In this document: in pieces, positions 28,111 through 36,212 of the stretch
Layout of the letters: every line of letters begins with the position of its first letter
How positions within the stretch are numbered: the first letter of the stretch is position 1
From: an uncultured Collinsella sp.
Lineage (GTDB): Bacteria; Actinomycetota; Coriobacteriia; Coriobacteriales; Coriobacteriaceae
Reading direction: 5' to 3'
DNA length: 38,705 nucleotides
Assembly (NCBI GenBank): GCA_958403395.1
Contig: CATXXF010000019.1
Location: forward strand, 1 to 38,705
Notes under the pieces: model-generated
Seen by the model: only the letters and a program-made list of their open reading frames with translations
Database searches by the model: none
Told to the model about the DNA's origin: nothing
Made by a program: the position numbers and the translations under genes

Positions 28111-29964
28111 ATGCCGCTTTTCTCGCAACATACCGCCCGGTTCTCGCCGGACGTTCCTTTGGAGGGCACCAGCTCTCGCGAGCTGCTCAAGCGGTACCAG
28201 CCGCTCGAGACACTTGCGACCGGCGGTTTTGGCTCCATCGAGATCTGCCGCGACACGCACCTGCGCCGCCGCGTCGCCATTAAGCGCATCCCCCTTATCA
28301 ACGGTGCCGGCATGCCCGCCAGCGACATCATGGATGTCCTGCGCGAGGCGCACACTGCCGCCATGCTTCAACATCCCAATATCGTGCAGGTCATCGACTT
28401 TACGCACGACACAGCCTATGCCTACCTGGTTATGGAATATGTCGATGGCATGTCGCTGGCCGAGTTTTTACATCGCGTGGACGGCCACTCACTTACCTTT
28501 GACGAGGCCGCAGCCATTGCCGATGCCCTGGGCCAGGCGCTCACCTTCGCCCATAGTAATGGCGTACTCCACCTGGACATTAAGCCCGCCAACGTGCTCA
28601 TCGACCACTCGGGCAATGTAAAGCTCACCGACTTTGGCATGGCGCGGCTGTCGTCCGCCGGTGGCTTTGGCGGCTCGCGCGGCGGCACCATCGGCTACAT
28701 GCCGCCCGAGCAGCTCGATATCGAGACCGGCACGGTCGACGAGCGCGCCGATGTCTTTGCCCTCGCCTGTGTGATCTACGAGGGCCTGTGCGGCAGCGCT
28801 CCCTTTATGGCGGCCACGCCCGCCGACTCGCTCGGCCGCATCATCGGCGGCGCCACCTATCCCAGCGAGCTGATACCACACTTTCCCCCGGGAGCCGAGA
28901 GCGCGCTCATGAGCGCGCTCTCCCCCATGCCGCAGGACCGCCCCAACAGCATCGAGGCATTTTGCGACCAGCTCCTTGCCGGTCTGGGCAGCGTGCGCGA
29001 GGGCCGTCGCAGCCTGGAGCAAATGGTTGGCGAGCTTTCGGATGACGAGCAGGAGCTCGACGGTATCGAGCCGTCGCACTACGAGGACGACGCCATCGAG
29101 GTCGACCCCGCACTCGGCTGGGCGGGCACGCGCTGGAGCCATGCGCGCGACTACACCATGCGCATTATCTCGACGCTAACGTGCGGCACCTTTAGCTTTT
29201 TGCTGATGCAAACGGCCGGGGTCGCGGCGCTTCCCGGCCTGGTCATTGCGGCTATCGCGATCGGAGCGGCGGCTGGCCTGGCCCCCCAGATTGGCTCGGC
29301 CATCTCGGCTGTGGGCTTTTTGGTGCTCATGGCCAACGCCACCATGCAGGCGCAGGGCATCCTGTCGATGTTGCCCGTCGCGGTGATCTTTGCCGCCGCC
29401 ATGTCCGGTTGGTGGATCGCCTGGGGTCGCACCGAGGCTGCCGCGAGCGCCGCACTCACCTGTGCACTCGCGCTTGGCTGTCTGACCGGCAATACCTTCC
29501 TGGCAGCTGGGGTCGCCGCCGGCGTCGCGTCATTTTGGCTCGGCCCGGCAAGCGCCGCCGCGGCAACGGGCATGGGCGCGCTTTTTGCCCGCCTGGCGAC
29601 AGTCGCGCTTTCAGCCGGAGGCGTGCTGGGGCTCGGTAACGTTGCCGCAGCGCTGGGAGACCCGCTCCTTTGGGCTGCCTTTGGGCTGGCCGCGGCAACT
29701 GCCGCAGCGTCATCCGCGCTGCTCAATGCCCATGCCAAGCGTGCCAATCAGGGCTCAAACCTTGCCGCAATCGCCGCCATCGCTGTCACCGGCATCGGCT
29801 GCGCAGCGGCGTCCTGTCTTGCACACCATATGGAAATTGCCAGCCTTGCAGCCGCGGTCATCGCCAAGGCGGCGGTTGCGGGAATCCTATCCTCTATAAT
29901 CGTTGGGATATGCCTATATTTGCTCGGATACCAAAGAACCTATACGGAGAGTGATCTTTCGTGA
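28111..29964 (+). CDS. Eukaryotic-like Ser/Thr kinase with polytopic C-terminus
   Basis: A 617-aa protein: kinase domain (about 25-300) with ATGGFGSIE (glycine loop 37-45), VAIK lysine K58, E79, HLDIKPANVL (H154, D156, K158, N161) and DFGMA (D174), then an acidic linker (about 315-345) and a highly hydrophobic Ala/Gly-rich region (about 350-605) with 7-9 helices. The HRD arginine is Leu (HLD), so it is a non-RD kinase and may not need activation-loop phosphorylation. GAGGG lies 6 nt before the ATG. It opens the operon with FhaA (GTGA overlap), FhaB, phosphatase, RodA-PBP and PknB, in the position where pknA would act together with pknB. The membrane part could be a transporter-like sensor. 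Confidence 0.85.
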   Translation: MPLFSQHTARFSPDVPLEGTSSRELLKRYQPLETLATGGFGSIEICRDTHLRRRVAIKRIPLINGAGMPASDIMDVLREAHTAAMLQHPNIVQVIDFTHDTAYAYLVMEYVDGMSLAEFLHRVDGHSLTFDEAAAIADALGQALTFAHSNGVLHLDIKPANVLIDHSGNVKLTDFGMARLSSAGGFGGSRGGTIGYMPPEQLDIETGTVDERADVFALACVIYEGLCGSAPFMAATPADSLGRIIGGATYPSELIPHFPPGAESALMSALSPMPQDRPNSIEAFCDQLLAGLGSVREGRRSLEQMVGELSDDEQELDGIEPSHYEDDAIEVDPALGWAGTRWSHARDYTMRIISTLTCGTFSFLLMQTAGVAALPGLVIAAIAIGAAAGLAPQIGSAISAVGFLVLMANATMQAQGILSMLPVAVIFAAAMSGWWIAWGRTEAAASAALTCALALGCLTGNTFLAAGVAAGVASFWLGPASAAAATGMGALFARLATVALSAGGVLGLGNVAAALGDPLLWAAFGLAAATAAASSALLNAHAKRANQGSNLAAIAAIAVTGIGCAAASCLAHHMEIASLAAAVIAKAAVAGILSSIIVGICLYLLGYQRTYTESDLS

Positions 29965-30974
29965 ACTTCCTGAACATCTTCGAGGACCACGTGGCCGGCA
30001 TCTTCGGTGCCACCCGTGCCCCGTTCTCCTTTAAGAAGCTTGCCAAGCAGGCCGCTCGCGACATGGAGGATCAGACTCTGGTGATCAACGGCGTCAACAC
30101 GGCGCCGGCACTCTATACCATCCTGATCGCCGCCGACGACGATCCCATGCTCGCCCCGTTCTACCCCGAGCTTTCGCGCGAGGTCCGCGAGTTTGTGAAG
30201 GCGCAGGCCGAAAAGCGCCGCTATGTCTTTGTCGGCGAGCCCCTCGTGCGCTTTATGATCGATCCGCAGCTGCGCGCCGGCAAGTTCTCGGTCTTTGCCG
30301 AGAACGTCGATGTCCCCACGCTCGGCCGCCTGTACGAAGAAGAGCGCGCCTATCAAAACGGCCTGGGCCAGAACAACTCCGCGGCAAGCCGTGCCGCCAG
30401 CGCCCCGCGCGCCGGCCAGCAGCAGTTTGCTGCCCCGCAGCAGCAGCGCCCCGCCGCCATGCCCCAGCAGCAGCCGACGCCTCGCGCCGCCGCTCCCGAC
30501 CCGCTTGCCGTGGCAGACCCCTTCGCGCCTAGCGTCCCCGACCCCGCCGCCGCACCCATCCCGGTGCCTCAGACCGTCTCGCGCGACGCGCTTGCCGGCA
30601 TGGGCGGAGCCGCCGCGACCGGTGCCGCCGTGGGCCTAGGCGCCGCAGCCGGCATCGCCTCCAACATGGCGAGCACTCGCGCCCCGCAGCGCCCGCTCGC
30701 CCAGCTCGTCGACGTCGTGAGCGGCGAGAGCCATAGCATCACCTCCGCACAGGTGACCATCGGTCGCGAGCGCTCAGTTTCCGACATTGCCCTGCGCGAC
30801 CCCAACGTGTCGCGCCGCCACGCCCAGCTCACCTTTACGGGCTCGGATTGGTCGATCGAGGACCTCAATTCCACCAACGGCACGCTCGTCAACAACCGCC
30901 GCATTACGCGCTGCCCGCTGCGCAACGGCGATCTGCTGACGTTTGGCCTGAGTACCTTTGAATTTAGGGGATAG
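29961..30974 (+). CDS. fhaA: FhaA-like protein (DUF3662 + FHA)
   Basis: A 337-aa protein with an N-terminal DUF3662/FHA_2 domain (1-120), an Ala/Pro/Gln-rich linker (about 135-245) and a C-terminal FHA domain (about 248-337) with complete phosphothreonine contacts: GRE (268-270), SRRH (284-287) and NSTNGT (303-308). In mycobacteria FhaA binds phosphorylated targets such as the pseudokinase domain of MviN and controls peptidoglycan precursor flow. The GTG start overlaps the kinase stop (GTGA), with GGAGAG about 10 nt upstream. It is translationally coupled to the kinase and lies 6 nt before fhaB. Confidence 0.9.
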   Translation: MNFLNIFEDHVAGIFGATRAPFSFKKLAKQAARDMEDQTLVINGVNTAPALYTILIAADDDPMLAPFYPELSREVREFVKAQAEKRRYVFVGEPLVRFMIDPQLRAGKFSVFAENVDVPTLGRLYEEERAYQNGLGQNNSAASRAASAPRAGQQQFAAPQQQRPAAMPQQQPTPRAAAPDPLAVADPFAPSVPDPAAAPIPVPQTVSRDALAGMGGAAATGAAVGLGAAAGIASNMASTRAPQRPLAQLVDVVSGESHSITSAQVTIGRERSVSDIALRDPNVSRRHAQLTFTGSDWSIEDLNSTNGTLVNNRRITRCPLRNGDLLTFGLSTFEFRG

Positions 30975-30980
30975 TCGCTT

Positions 30981-31397
30981 ATGAACATCGATATCGTCCT
31001 TTTTGCAGGCCGCATCGTCTTGGTCGCCCTGCTCTATATCTTCCTGTTCGCCGTCATGAAGACCGGCGTGGGACTTGTGCGCGGGCAGCGCCGCGACTCG
31101 GCTATCTGGACGATTGATGTGGACAAGGGTCCGCGCGGTATCCGCGGCATCCACGTAGACATGCTCGGCCCCGTCATCGTCGGTCGCTCGCCATCTTCGG
31201 ACATCTGCATCAACGAACCGTTCGTCTCGGCCTCGCATGCGCGCTTTTCGCTGCAGGGCCCGGCGCTCATCATCGAGGACCTCAACTCGCTTAACGGCAC
31301 GCTCGTCAACGGCCGCCAGCTCGTGGAGCCCGCGACGCTGCGTGAGGGCGACGAAGTCCAGATTGGCGACGTGGTCATGAAGGTGAACCGTCGATGA
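30981..31397 (+). CDS. fhaB: FhaB-like membrane FHA protein
   Basis: A 138-aa protein with an N-terminal transmembrane helix (about 5-28) and a cytoplasmic FHA domain (about 50-138). Phosphothreonine contacts are intact: GR (68-69), SASHARF (S85, H86) and NSLNGT (102-107). This is the layout of mycobacterial FhaB/FipA, which links kinase signalling to the division site. It starts 6 nt behind fhaA, and its stop overlaps the phosphatase start (ATGA, 31394-31397). Confidence 0.9.
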   Translation: MNIDIVLFAGRIVLVALLYIFLFAVMKTGVGLVRGQRRDSAIWTIDVDKGPRGIRGIHVDMLGPVIVGRSPSSDICINEPFVSASHARFSLQGPALIIEDLNSLNGTLVNGRQLVEPATLREGDEVQIGDVVMKVNRR

Positions 31398-33193
31398 TCG
31401 ACGAGGAGAACAAGTCCGCAACTATGACCGAGGCACCGGCCGCCGCCACAGCTGCGCCGGCCCACGCCGCTCCGGCGGGCTCCGCACCCGTGGAGCCCGA
31501 GGACACCGTGTTCTCCCTGCCTCTTTCGCATGTAACGCATGATATTTCGGATCTCGCCGATAACGAGGACGAAGAGGATGCCGTAGCGGCGCCCATCGGC
31601 GCACATGCTGCGGAACAGCCCACAGCGCCCGAAGCAACCCCAGCGCCGGCTCACTTTGCAGAGCCCGTCGCCGCGGCAATCAACGAGAGCGCTGCGGTGT
31701 TTGCGGCACCCGAGCCCGCCGCGCCGGCGTTTCCCATAGCCCCGGCATCCGAGGTTGCGCCCGCGTCTACGCCGGCGCCCGAGCCTATAGACGTCAGCCC
31801 GCAAGACGACGAGTCGACCGCCCGCGTTTCCGAGGAGCCCGACTCCCCGGACACCGGTGATTCCGAATCAAACGCCGAGACCGACACCGTCTCTCCCGGT
31901 GACACCGCCGAGATCGACGTTGCTGCCGTTGAGGCCAAGCTCAAAGACCCCGGCTCGACCATGAGCTTTGAGCCCCTGACCGAGGAGCGCATCGAGACCG
32001 ACTCGACCTATGATGCCGGTACCACCACGCAACTCATGTGGGGCGCCCGCTCCGACGTTGGCTGCGTGCGCCCGCACAATGAGGATTCCTACCTGGTGCA
32101 GTCGCCGCTCTTTTGCGTATGCGACGGCATGGGCGGTCACGCCGCCGGCGAGGTAGCCTCTTCCATCGCCGTCGAGACTATTGCCAAGACGGCCCCGCAG
32201 TCCGCCGACGCAGCGCGCCTGGCCGCAGCCGTCGAGGCAGCCAACGCCGCCGTAATCGAGGCGGCCCTGAACGGCCTGGGCAAGCCCGGCATGGGCTGCA
32301 CAGCCACCTGCGCCTATATCGAAAACGACACGCTCGCCATCGCCCACGTGGGTGACTCTCGCGCCTACCTGCTCCACGAGGGCACGCTCATCCGCGTGAC
32401 CCGCGACCACTCCTACGTGGAGGAGCTCGTGGACGCTGGCGAGATCACGGCAGACGAGGCTCGCGTCCACCCCAACCGTTCGGTCATCACCCGCGCACTG
32501 GGCTCGGACCCCGCCATGTATGCCGACCACTTCACTCTGCATATCGAGGAAGGCGACCGCCTGATCCTGTGCTCCGACGGCCTTTCGAGCATGATTCCCG
32601 ATAGCGATATCGAGAACATCGCCACGCAGTCCTCAACCGCGCAAATCTGCGTCGACAACCTAGTGGACGCGGCGCTTGCCGCCGGCGGCCACGACAACGT
32701 GACCGTAGTAGTCGTTGACCTGGTTGACGATGGCGTCATGCGCGAGGCGCAACGCGTGCGTCGCCGCAACGTTACTATCGCCGCCATTCTGGCCCTCGTC
32801 TTTGTGCTGGCAGCTGGCATCTGGGCCTACACGGGTGTCACCGGCTCGTACTACCTGGGTACCTACCAGGGCAATGTCGCCGTCTGGCGCGGCCTGCCCG
32901 GCAAGCCGCTCGGACTCAAGCTCCACTGGCTCGAAAGCGAAACCAGCATCAAGCTATCCGACCTGCCCGAAGACACGCAAAACCGCCTCAAGGCGGGCAT
33001 TCCGCAAACAAGTGTCGACGATGCGCAGGACACGATATCCAAGTACCGCCACCAGATCGACGAGGAGCAGACCCGCCAGGTGATCGACGCGCAAACGATT
33101 CGCGACAACACCAATCAGGGATCGACCTCCGAATCAGATTCCGAGAAAACCGCCGAACAGTCCGCCGAGGCCGAAGCCTCCGATAAGAATTAG
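31394..33193 (+). CDS. pstP: PP2C-family Ser/Thr phosphatase, PstP-like, with long N-terminal extension
   Basis: A 599-aa phosphatase. Residues 1-212 are predicted disordered, rich in Ala, Pro, Glu, Asp, Ser and Thr. The PP2C core (about 215-445) has all metal-site motifs: RPHNED (D231), CDGMGGH (D244), GCTATC, HVGDSRAY (D321), SVITRALG, CSDGLS (D395) and GGHDN (D434). One transmembrane helix (about 459-479) and an external tail (480-599) follow. PstP-type enzymes reverse PknA/PknB phosphorylation; most begin directly with the catalytic core, so the 212-residue extension is unusual and offers many Thr-x-x-Asp/Glu-like sites for FHA proteins or kinases. Start coupled to fhaB by ATGA; the RodA-PBP gene follows after 16 nt. 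Confidence 0.92.
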   Translation: MIDEENKSATMTEAPAAATAAPAHAAPAGSAPVEPEDTVFSLPLSHVTHDISDLADNEDEEDAVAAPIGAHAAEQPTAPEATPAPAHFAEPVAAAINESAAVFAAPEPAAPAFPIAPASEVAPASTPAPEPIDVSPQDDESTARVSEEPDSPDTGDSESNAETDTVSPGDTAEIDVAAVEAKLKDPGSTMSFEPLTEERIETDSTYDAGTTTQLMWGARSDVGCVRPHNEDSYLVQSPLFCVCDGMGGHAAGEVASSIAVETIAKTAPQSADAARLAAAVEAANAAVIEAALNGLGKPGMGCTATCAYIENDTLAIAHVGDSRAYLLHEGTLIRVTRDHSYVEELVDAGEITADEARVHPNRSVITRALGSDPAMYADHFTLHIEEGDRLILCSDGLSSMIPDSDIENIATQSSTAQICVDNLVDAALAAGGHDNVTVVVVDLVDDGVMREAQRVRRRNVTIAAILALVFVLAAGIWAYTGVTGSYYLGTYQGNVAVWRGLPGKPLGLKLHWLESETSIKLSDLPEDTQNRLKAGIPQTSVDDAQDTISKYRHQIDEEQTRQVIDAQTIRDNTNQGSTSESDSEKTAEQSAEAEASDKN

Positions 33194-33209
33194 AAAGGGA
33201 GTGCCGCTT

Positions 33210-36080
33210 ATGAGTCGCCGCAACACCGAGCTGCTCTTGCTCATCGCCTCGGCGTTCCCCGTCATCCTGCTGTATGCGATGTACGTCCTCACCGCGGGCG
33301 CTGCCATCTCCTTTGAGACGCTCGCCGTACCGATCGGCCTCTTTGCCGCCTTTGCCGCGGCCCACATTGCCGTGCGCATCTTGGCGCCCGGTGCCGACCC
33401 CGCCATCCTGCCCATTGTCTTTGTGCTTTCGGGCATCGGTATCACGTTCGTGACGCGTCTCGCACCCGCTCTCGCCATCTCACAGCTCATCATCCTGTTT
33501 GTCTCGGTGGCGCTCATGGTGGGAACGCTCGCACTGGTCAAAAACCTCGACGTGGTCATGCGCTACAAGTACACCTTTGGCATTATCGGCATCATCCTGC
33601 TGATGCTGCCTATCTTTATCGGCACCACGATCTCGGGCTCCAAGCTGTGGATTCGCATCGCGGGCTTTACCATCCAGCCCGGCGAGTTCGCCAAGGTCTT
33701 TATCGTGCTGTTCCTGGCCGGGTACCTGGCCGAGAACCGCGAGCTGCTCTCTATCTCCAACCGCAAGATTCTGGGCTTTAAGATCCCTCGCCTGCGACTG
33801 CTGCTGCCGCTGTTTGCCGTGTGGGGTGTGTGCCTGCTCGTCGTCGTCTTCGAACGCGACCTGGGTTCGGCCGTGCTGTTCTACACCATCTTCTTGCTGA
33901 TGCTCTACGTTGCCACGGGGCGCTTTTCGTATGTCGTTATCGGCCTTGCGCTCTTAGCTGTCGGAGCCGTGGGCGCCTATAAGTTCCTGTCTCACGTTCA
34001 GGTGCGTTTCCAGGTTTGGCTCGATCCGTTTAAGGACGCCCAGGGCCAGGGCTACCAGATCGTCCAGTCGCTCTTCTCGCTTGCCGATGGCGGTCTGGTC
34101 GGTGTTGGCATCGGCAACGGCATGGCCAACAACATCCCTGTCGTCGAGTCCGACTTTATCTTCTCGGCTATCGGCGAGGAGATGGGCCTTTTGGGCGGCG
34201 GCGCCGTGCTCATCCTGTTTATGCTCTTTGCCGTGCGTGGCCTCACCACAGCTGCCCGCGCAAAGTCCGACCTTGCCGCCTTTAGCGCCACCGGTCTTAC
34301 GGCAGCCATCAGCTTCCAGGCCTTTTTGATCGTTGGCGGCGTAACCCGCCTGATCCCGCTGACCGGCGTCACCCTGCCCTTTATGAGCCAGGGCGGCTCC
34401 TCTCTGCTGGCGAGCTTCATCATCGTCGCGCTCCTGCTGCGCGCCGGTGACGAGGCGACCGGACGCGAGGCCGAGCTTACCGGCACCGGCACCATGGCCG
34501 CCATCACCGATGATCAGGTCGCATCTGCCGCCGCACCGACGGGCACGCGCTTTGCCACCTCGTCTTCCTACGGCAGCGGCAGCCATTCCGTCGGCTCGCG
34601 CATGCGCCGTCGCCTGCTCGACACGCCTGAATCCGGTGTGCTCGGCCGCGTTGCGCTCGCCAACCGTCTAACCCGTGCGGTGCTCGCCTTTACGGCGCTG
34701 TTCGCCATCCTTATCGGCAACCTCACCTATGTCCAGGTCATTAAGGCCAAGGACTATCAGGACATGCCGACCAACAACCACACCATCGCCCGCTCCAAGT
34801 ACATCCAGCGCGGCTCCATCATCACGTCCGACGGCGTGACGCTGGCCGAGTCGCTGCAGCAGGAGGACGGCACCTACGTACGCTCCTACCCCAACGGTAA
34901 CCTGGCAGCGCACGTGGTTGGCTACGTGAGCCAGCAGTATGGCACCACCGCCATCGAGAGCGTCATGAACGACACGCTCACCGGTTCTAAGGACTACTCT
35001 AGCTGGAACAACGCCATCGCGTCGCTCGCGGGCCAGACCCAGCCGGGCAACACCGCCAAGCTCACCATCGACTCGCGCATCCAGACGGCTGCTGAGCAGG
35101 CGCTCAAGGGCTTTAAGGGCGCTGTAGTGGTCATCGACCCGCGTACCGGCGCGGTGCTCGCATGTGCCAGCTCGCCCACCTACGACAACACCAACATCGA
35201 TGCCCTGCTGCAGACGGGCGGCGGCGAGGACGGCTCCATGTACAATCGCGCCATGGACGCGCTGTACACGCCGGGCTCCACGTTTAAGGTCGTTACGCTT
35301 TCCGCGGCACTCGAGACCGGTACCGCCAGCCTGACTAGCACCTACCAGGCGCCCGGCTCCATGGACATCGGCAACGCACCGGTCACCAACTATGCCAACG
35401 AGAGCTACGGCACCATCAGCCTGCAGCAGGCCTTTGCCGTGTCCTCCAACGTCGTCTTTGGCCAGGTGGCAAACGAAGTTGGCGCAAACACGCTCGTGCA
35501 GTTTGCCAACGCCTTTGGCTACGGCCAAAAGCTCGGCCAGGACCTGACCTCCGCGGCCTCCATCATGGCCGACCCGTCGCTCATGACCGAGTGGGAGACC
35601 GCCTGGGCCGGCGCCGGCCAGCCTGTCGGCATGGACCACACGCCCGGCCCGCAGACCACCGTCATGCAAAACGCCGTGATTGCCGCCGCCATCGCTAACA
35701 GCGGCGTGGTCATGGACCCGTACTTTGTAGCCCAGGTACTCGCCCCGGACGGAACCGTGGTCAAGACCACGCAGTCCCGCTCGCTGGGTCAGGCCGTCAG
35801 CTCCGCCACGGCCGACCAGGTCAAGCAGGCCATGCTTGCCGTCGTCCAGTCCGGCACCGGCACCGATGCCCAAATCCCCGGCGTCAAGGTTGCCGGCAAG
35901 ACCGGCTCGGCCGAGACTGGCGGCACCAACGTCAACTCGATGTTCGTTGGCTTTGCACCTTACGATTCACCCACGGTCGCCATCTCGGTGGCCTTGGAGG
36001 ATTTCGACAAGCATGACGTCAAGGCCGCCAAGATCGCCGGCATCGTCCTGACCGCGGCGCTTGCCGCACAGGGAGCGTGA
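33210..36080 (+). CDS. RodA-PBP fusion: SEDS glycosyltransferase joined to class B penicillin-binding protein
   Basis: A single uninterrupted 956-aa frame. Residues 1-412 are a SEDS (RodA/FtsW/SpoVE) peptidoglycan polymerase with about 10 helices, ERDLGS (D217), ESDFIFSAIGEE (D315, the catalytic-loop aspartate) and PFMSQGGSS. A linker (413-485) leads to a further transmembrane helix (about 488-508), a short pedestal and a class B transpeptidase with TPGSTFK (S690, K693), SSN (S745, N747) and KTGS (K897). Normally rodA and pbpA are two adjacent genes; here they are one polypeptide, fixing the polymerase and cross-linker at 1:1. AAAGGGAG lies 8 nt before the ATG at 33210. It follows the phosphatase by 16 nt. 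All catalytic residues of both halves are present, so it should be active. Confidence 0.95.
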   Translation: MSRRNTELLLLIASAFPVILLYAMYVLTAGAAISFETLAVPIGLFAAFAAAHIAVRILAPGADPAILPIVFVLSGIGITFVTRLAPALAISQLIILFVSVALMVGTLALVKNLDVVMRYKYTFGIIGIILLMLPIFIGTTISGSKLWIRIAGFTIQPGEFAKVFIVLFLAGYLAENRELLSISNRKILGFKIPRLRLLLPLFAVWGVCLLVVVFERDLGSAVLFYTIFLLMLYVATGRFSYVVIGLALLAVGAVGAYKFLSHVQVRFQVWLDPFKDAQGQGYQIVQSLFSLADGGLVGVGIGNGMANNIPVVESDFIFSAIGEEMGLLGGGAVLILFMLFAVRGLTTAARAKSDLAAFSATGLTAAISFQAFLIVGGVTRLIPLTGVTLPFMSQGGSSLLASFIIVALLLRAGDEATGREAELTGTGTMAAITDDQVASAAAPTGTRFATSSSYGSGSHSVGSRMRRRLLDTPESGVLGRVALANRLTRAVLAFTALFAILIGNLTYVQVIKAKDYQDMPTNNHTIARSKYIQRGSIITSDGVTLAESLQQEDGTYVRSYPNGNLAAHVVGYVSQQYGTTAIESVMNDTLTGSKDYSSWNNAIASLAGQTQPGNTAKLTIDSRIQTAAEQALKGFKGAVVVIDPRTGAVLACASSPTYDNTNIDALLQTGGGEDGSMYNRAMDALYTPGSTFKVVTLSAALETGTASLTSTYQAPGSMDIGNAPVTNYANESYGTISLQQAFAVSSNVVFGQVANEVGANTLVQFANAFGYGQKLGQDLTSAASIMADPSLMTEWETAWAGAGQPVGMDHTPGPQTTVMQNAVIAAAIANSGVVMDPYFVAQVLAPDGTVVKTTQSRSLGQAVSSATADQVKQAMLAVVQSGTGTDAQIPGVKVAGKTGSAETGGTNVNSMFVGFAPYDSPTVAISVALEDFDKHDVKAAKIAGIVLTAALAAQGA

Positions 36081-36130
36081 TGCCCATGATCGAATCGGAC
36101 ACCCGAGGCGCGCCGCGGCCGAAGAGTTAG
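36080..36130 (+). other. Possible 16-codon frame coupled to the RodA-PBP stop
   Basis: ATG overlaps the RodA-PBP stop (TGATG) with GGGAG 4 nt upstream, and the frame ends at TAG 36128-36130 (16 residues). It may be a coupled leader peptide or chance. A hairpin GGCGCG / CGCGCC (36107-36112 with 36137-36142) lies over its end. Confidence 0.15.
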
Positions 36131-36212
36131 CGGCAACGCGCCACACGGCCCCAGCGGCCACATCGTAGGTACTACACACATCGTTGAGCGAATAGTTATG
36201 TTAGGAGCAGGA

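Noticed and set aside
33210..36080. The RodA-PBP fusion as an assembly error joining two genes
   Set aside because: The frame is continuous, both halves have complete motifs, and the linker composition fits a real flexible joint. A sequencing artefact would need an exact in-frame indel.
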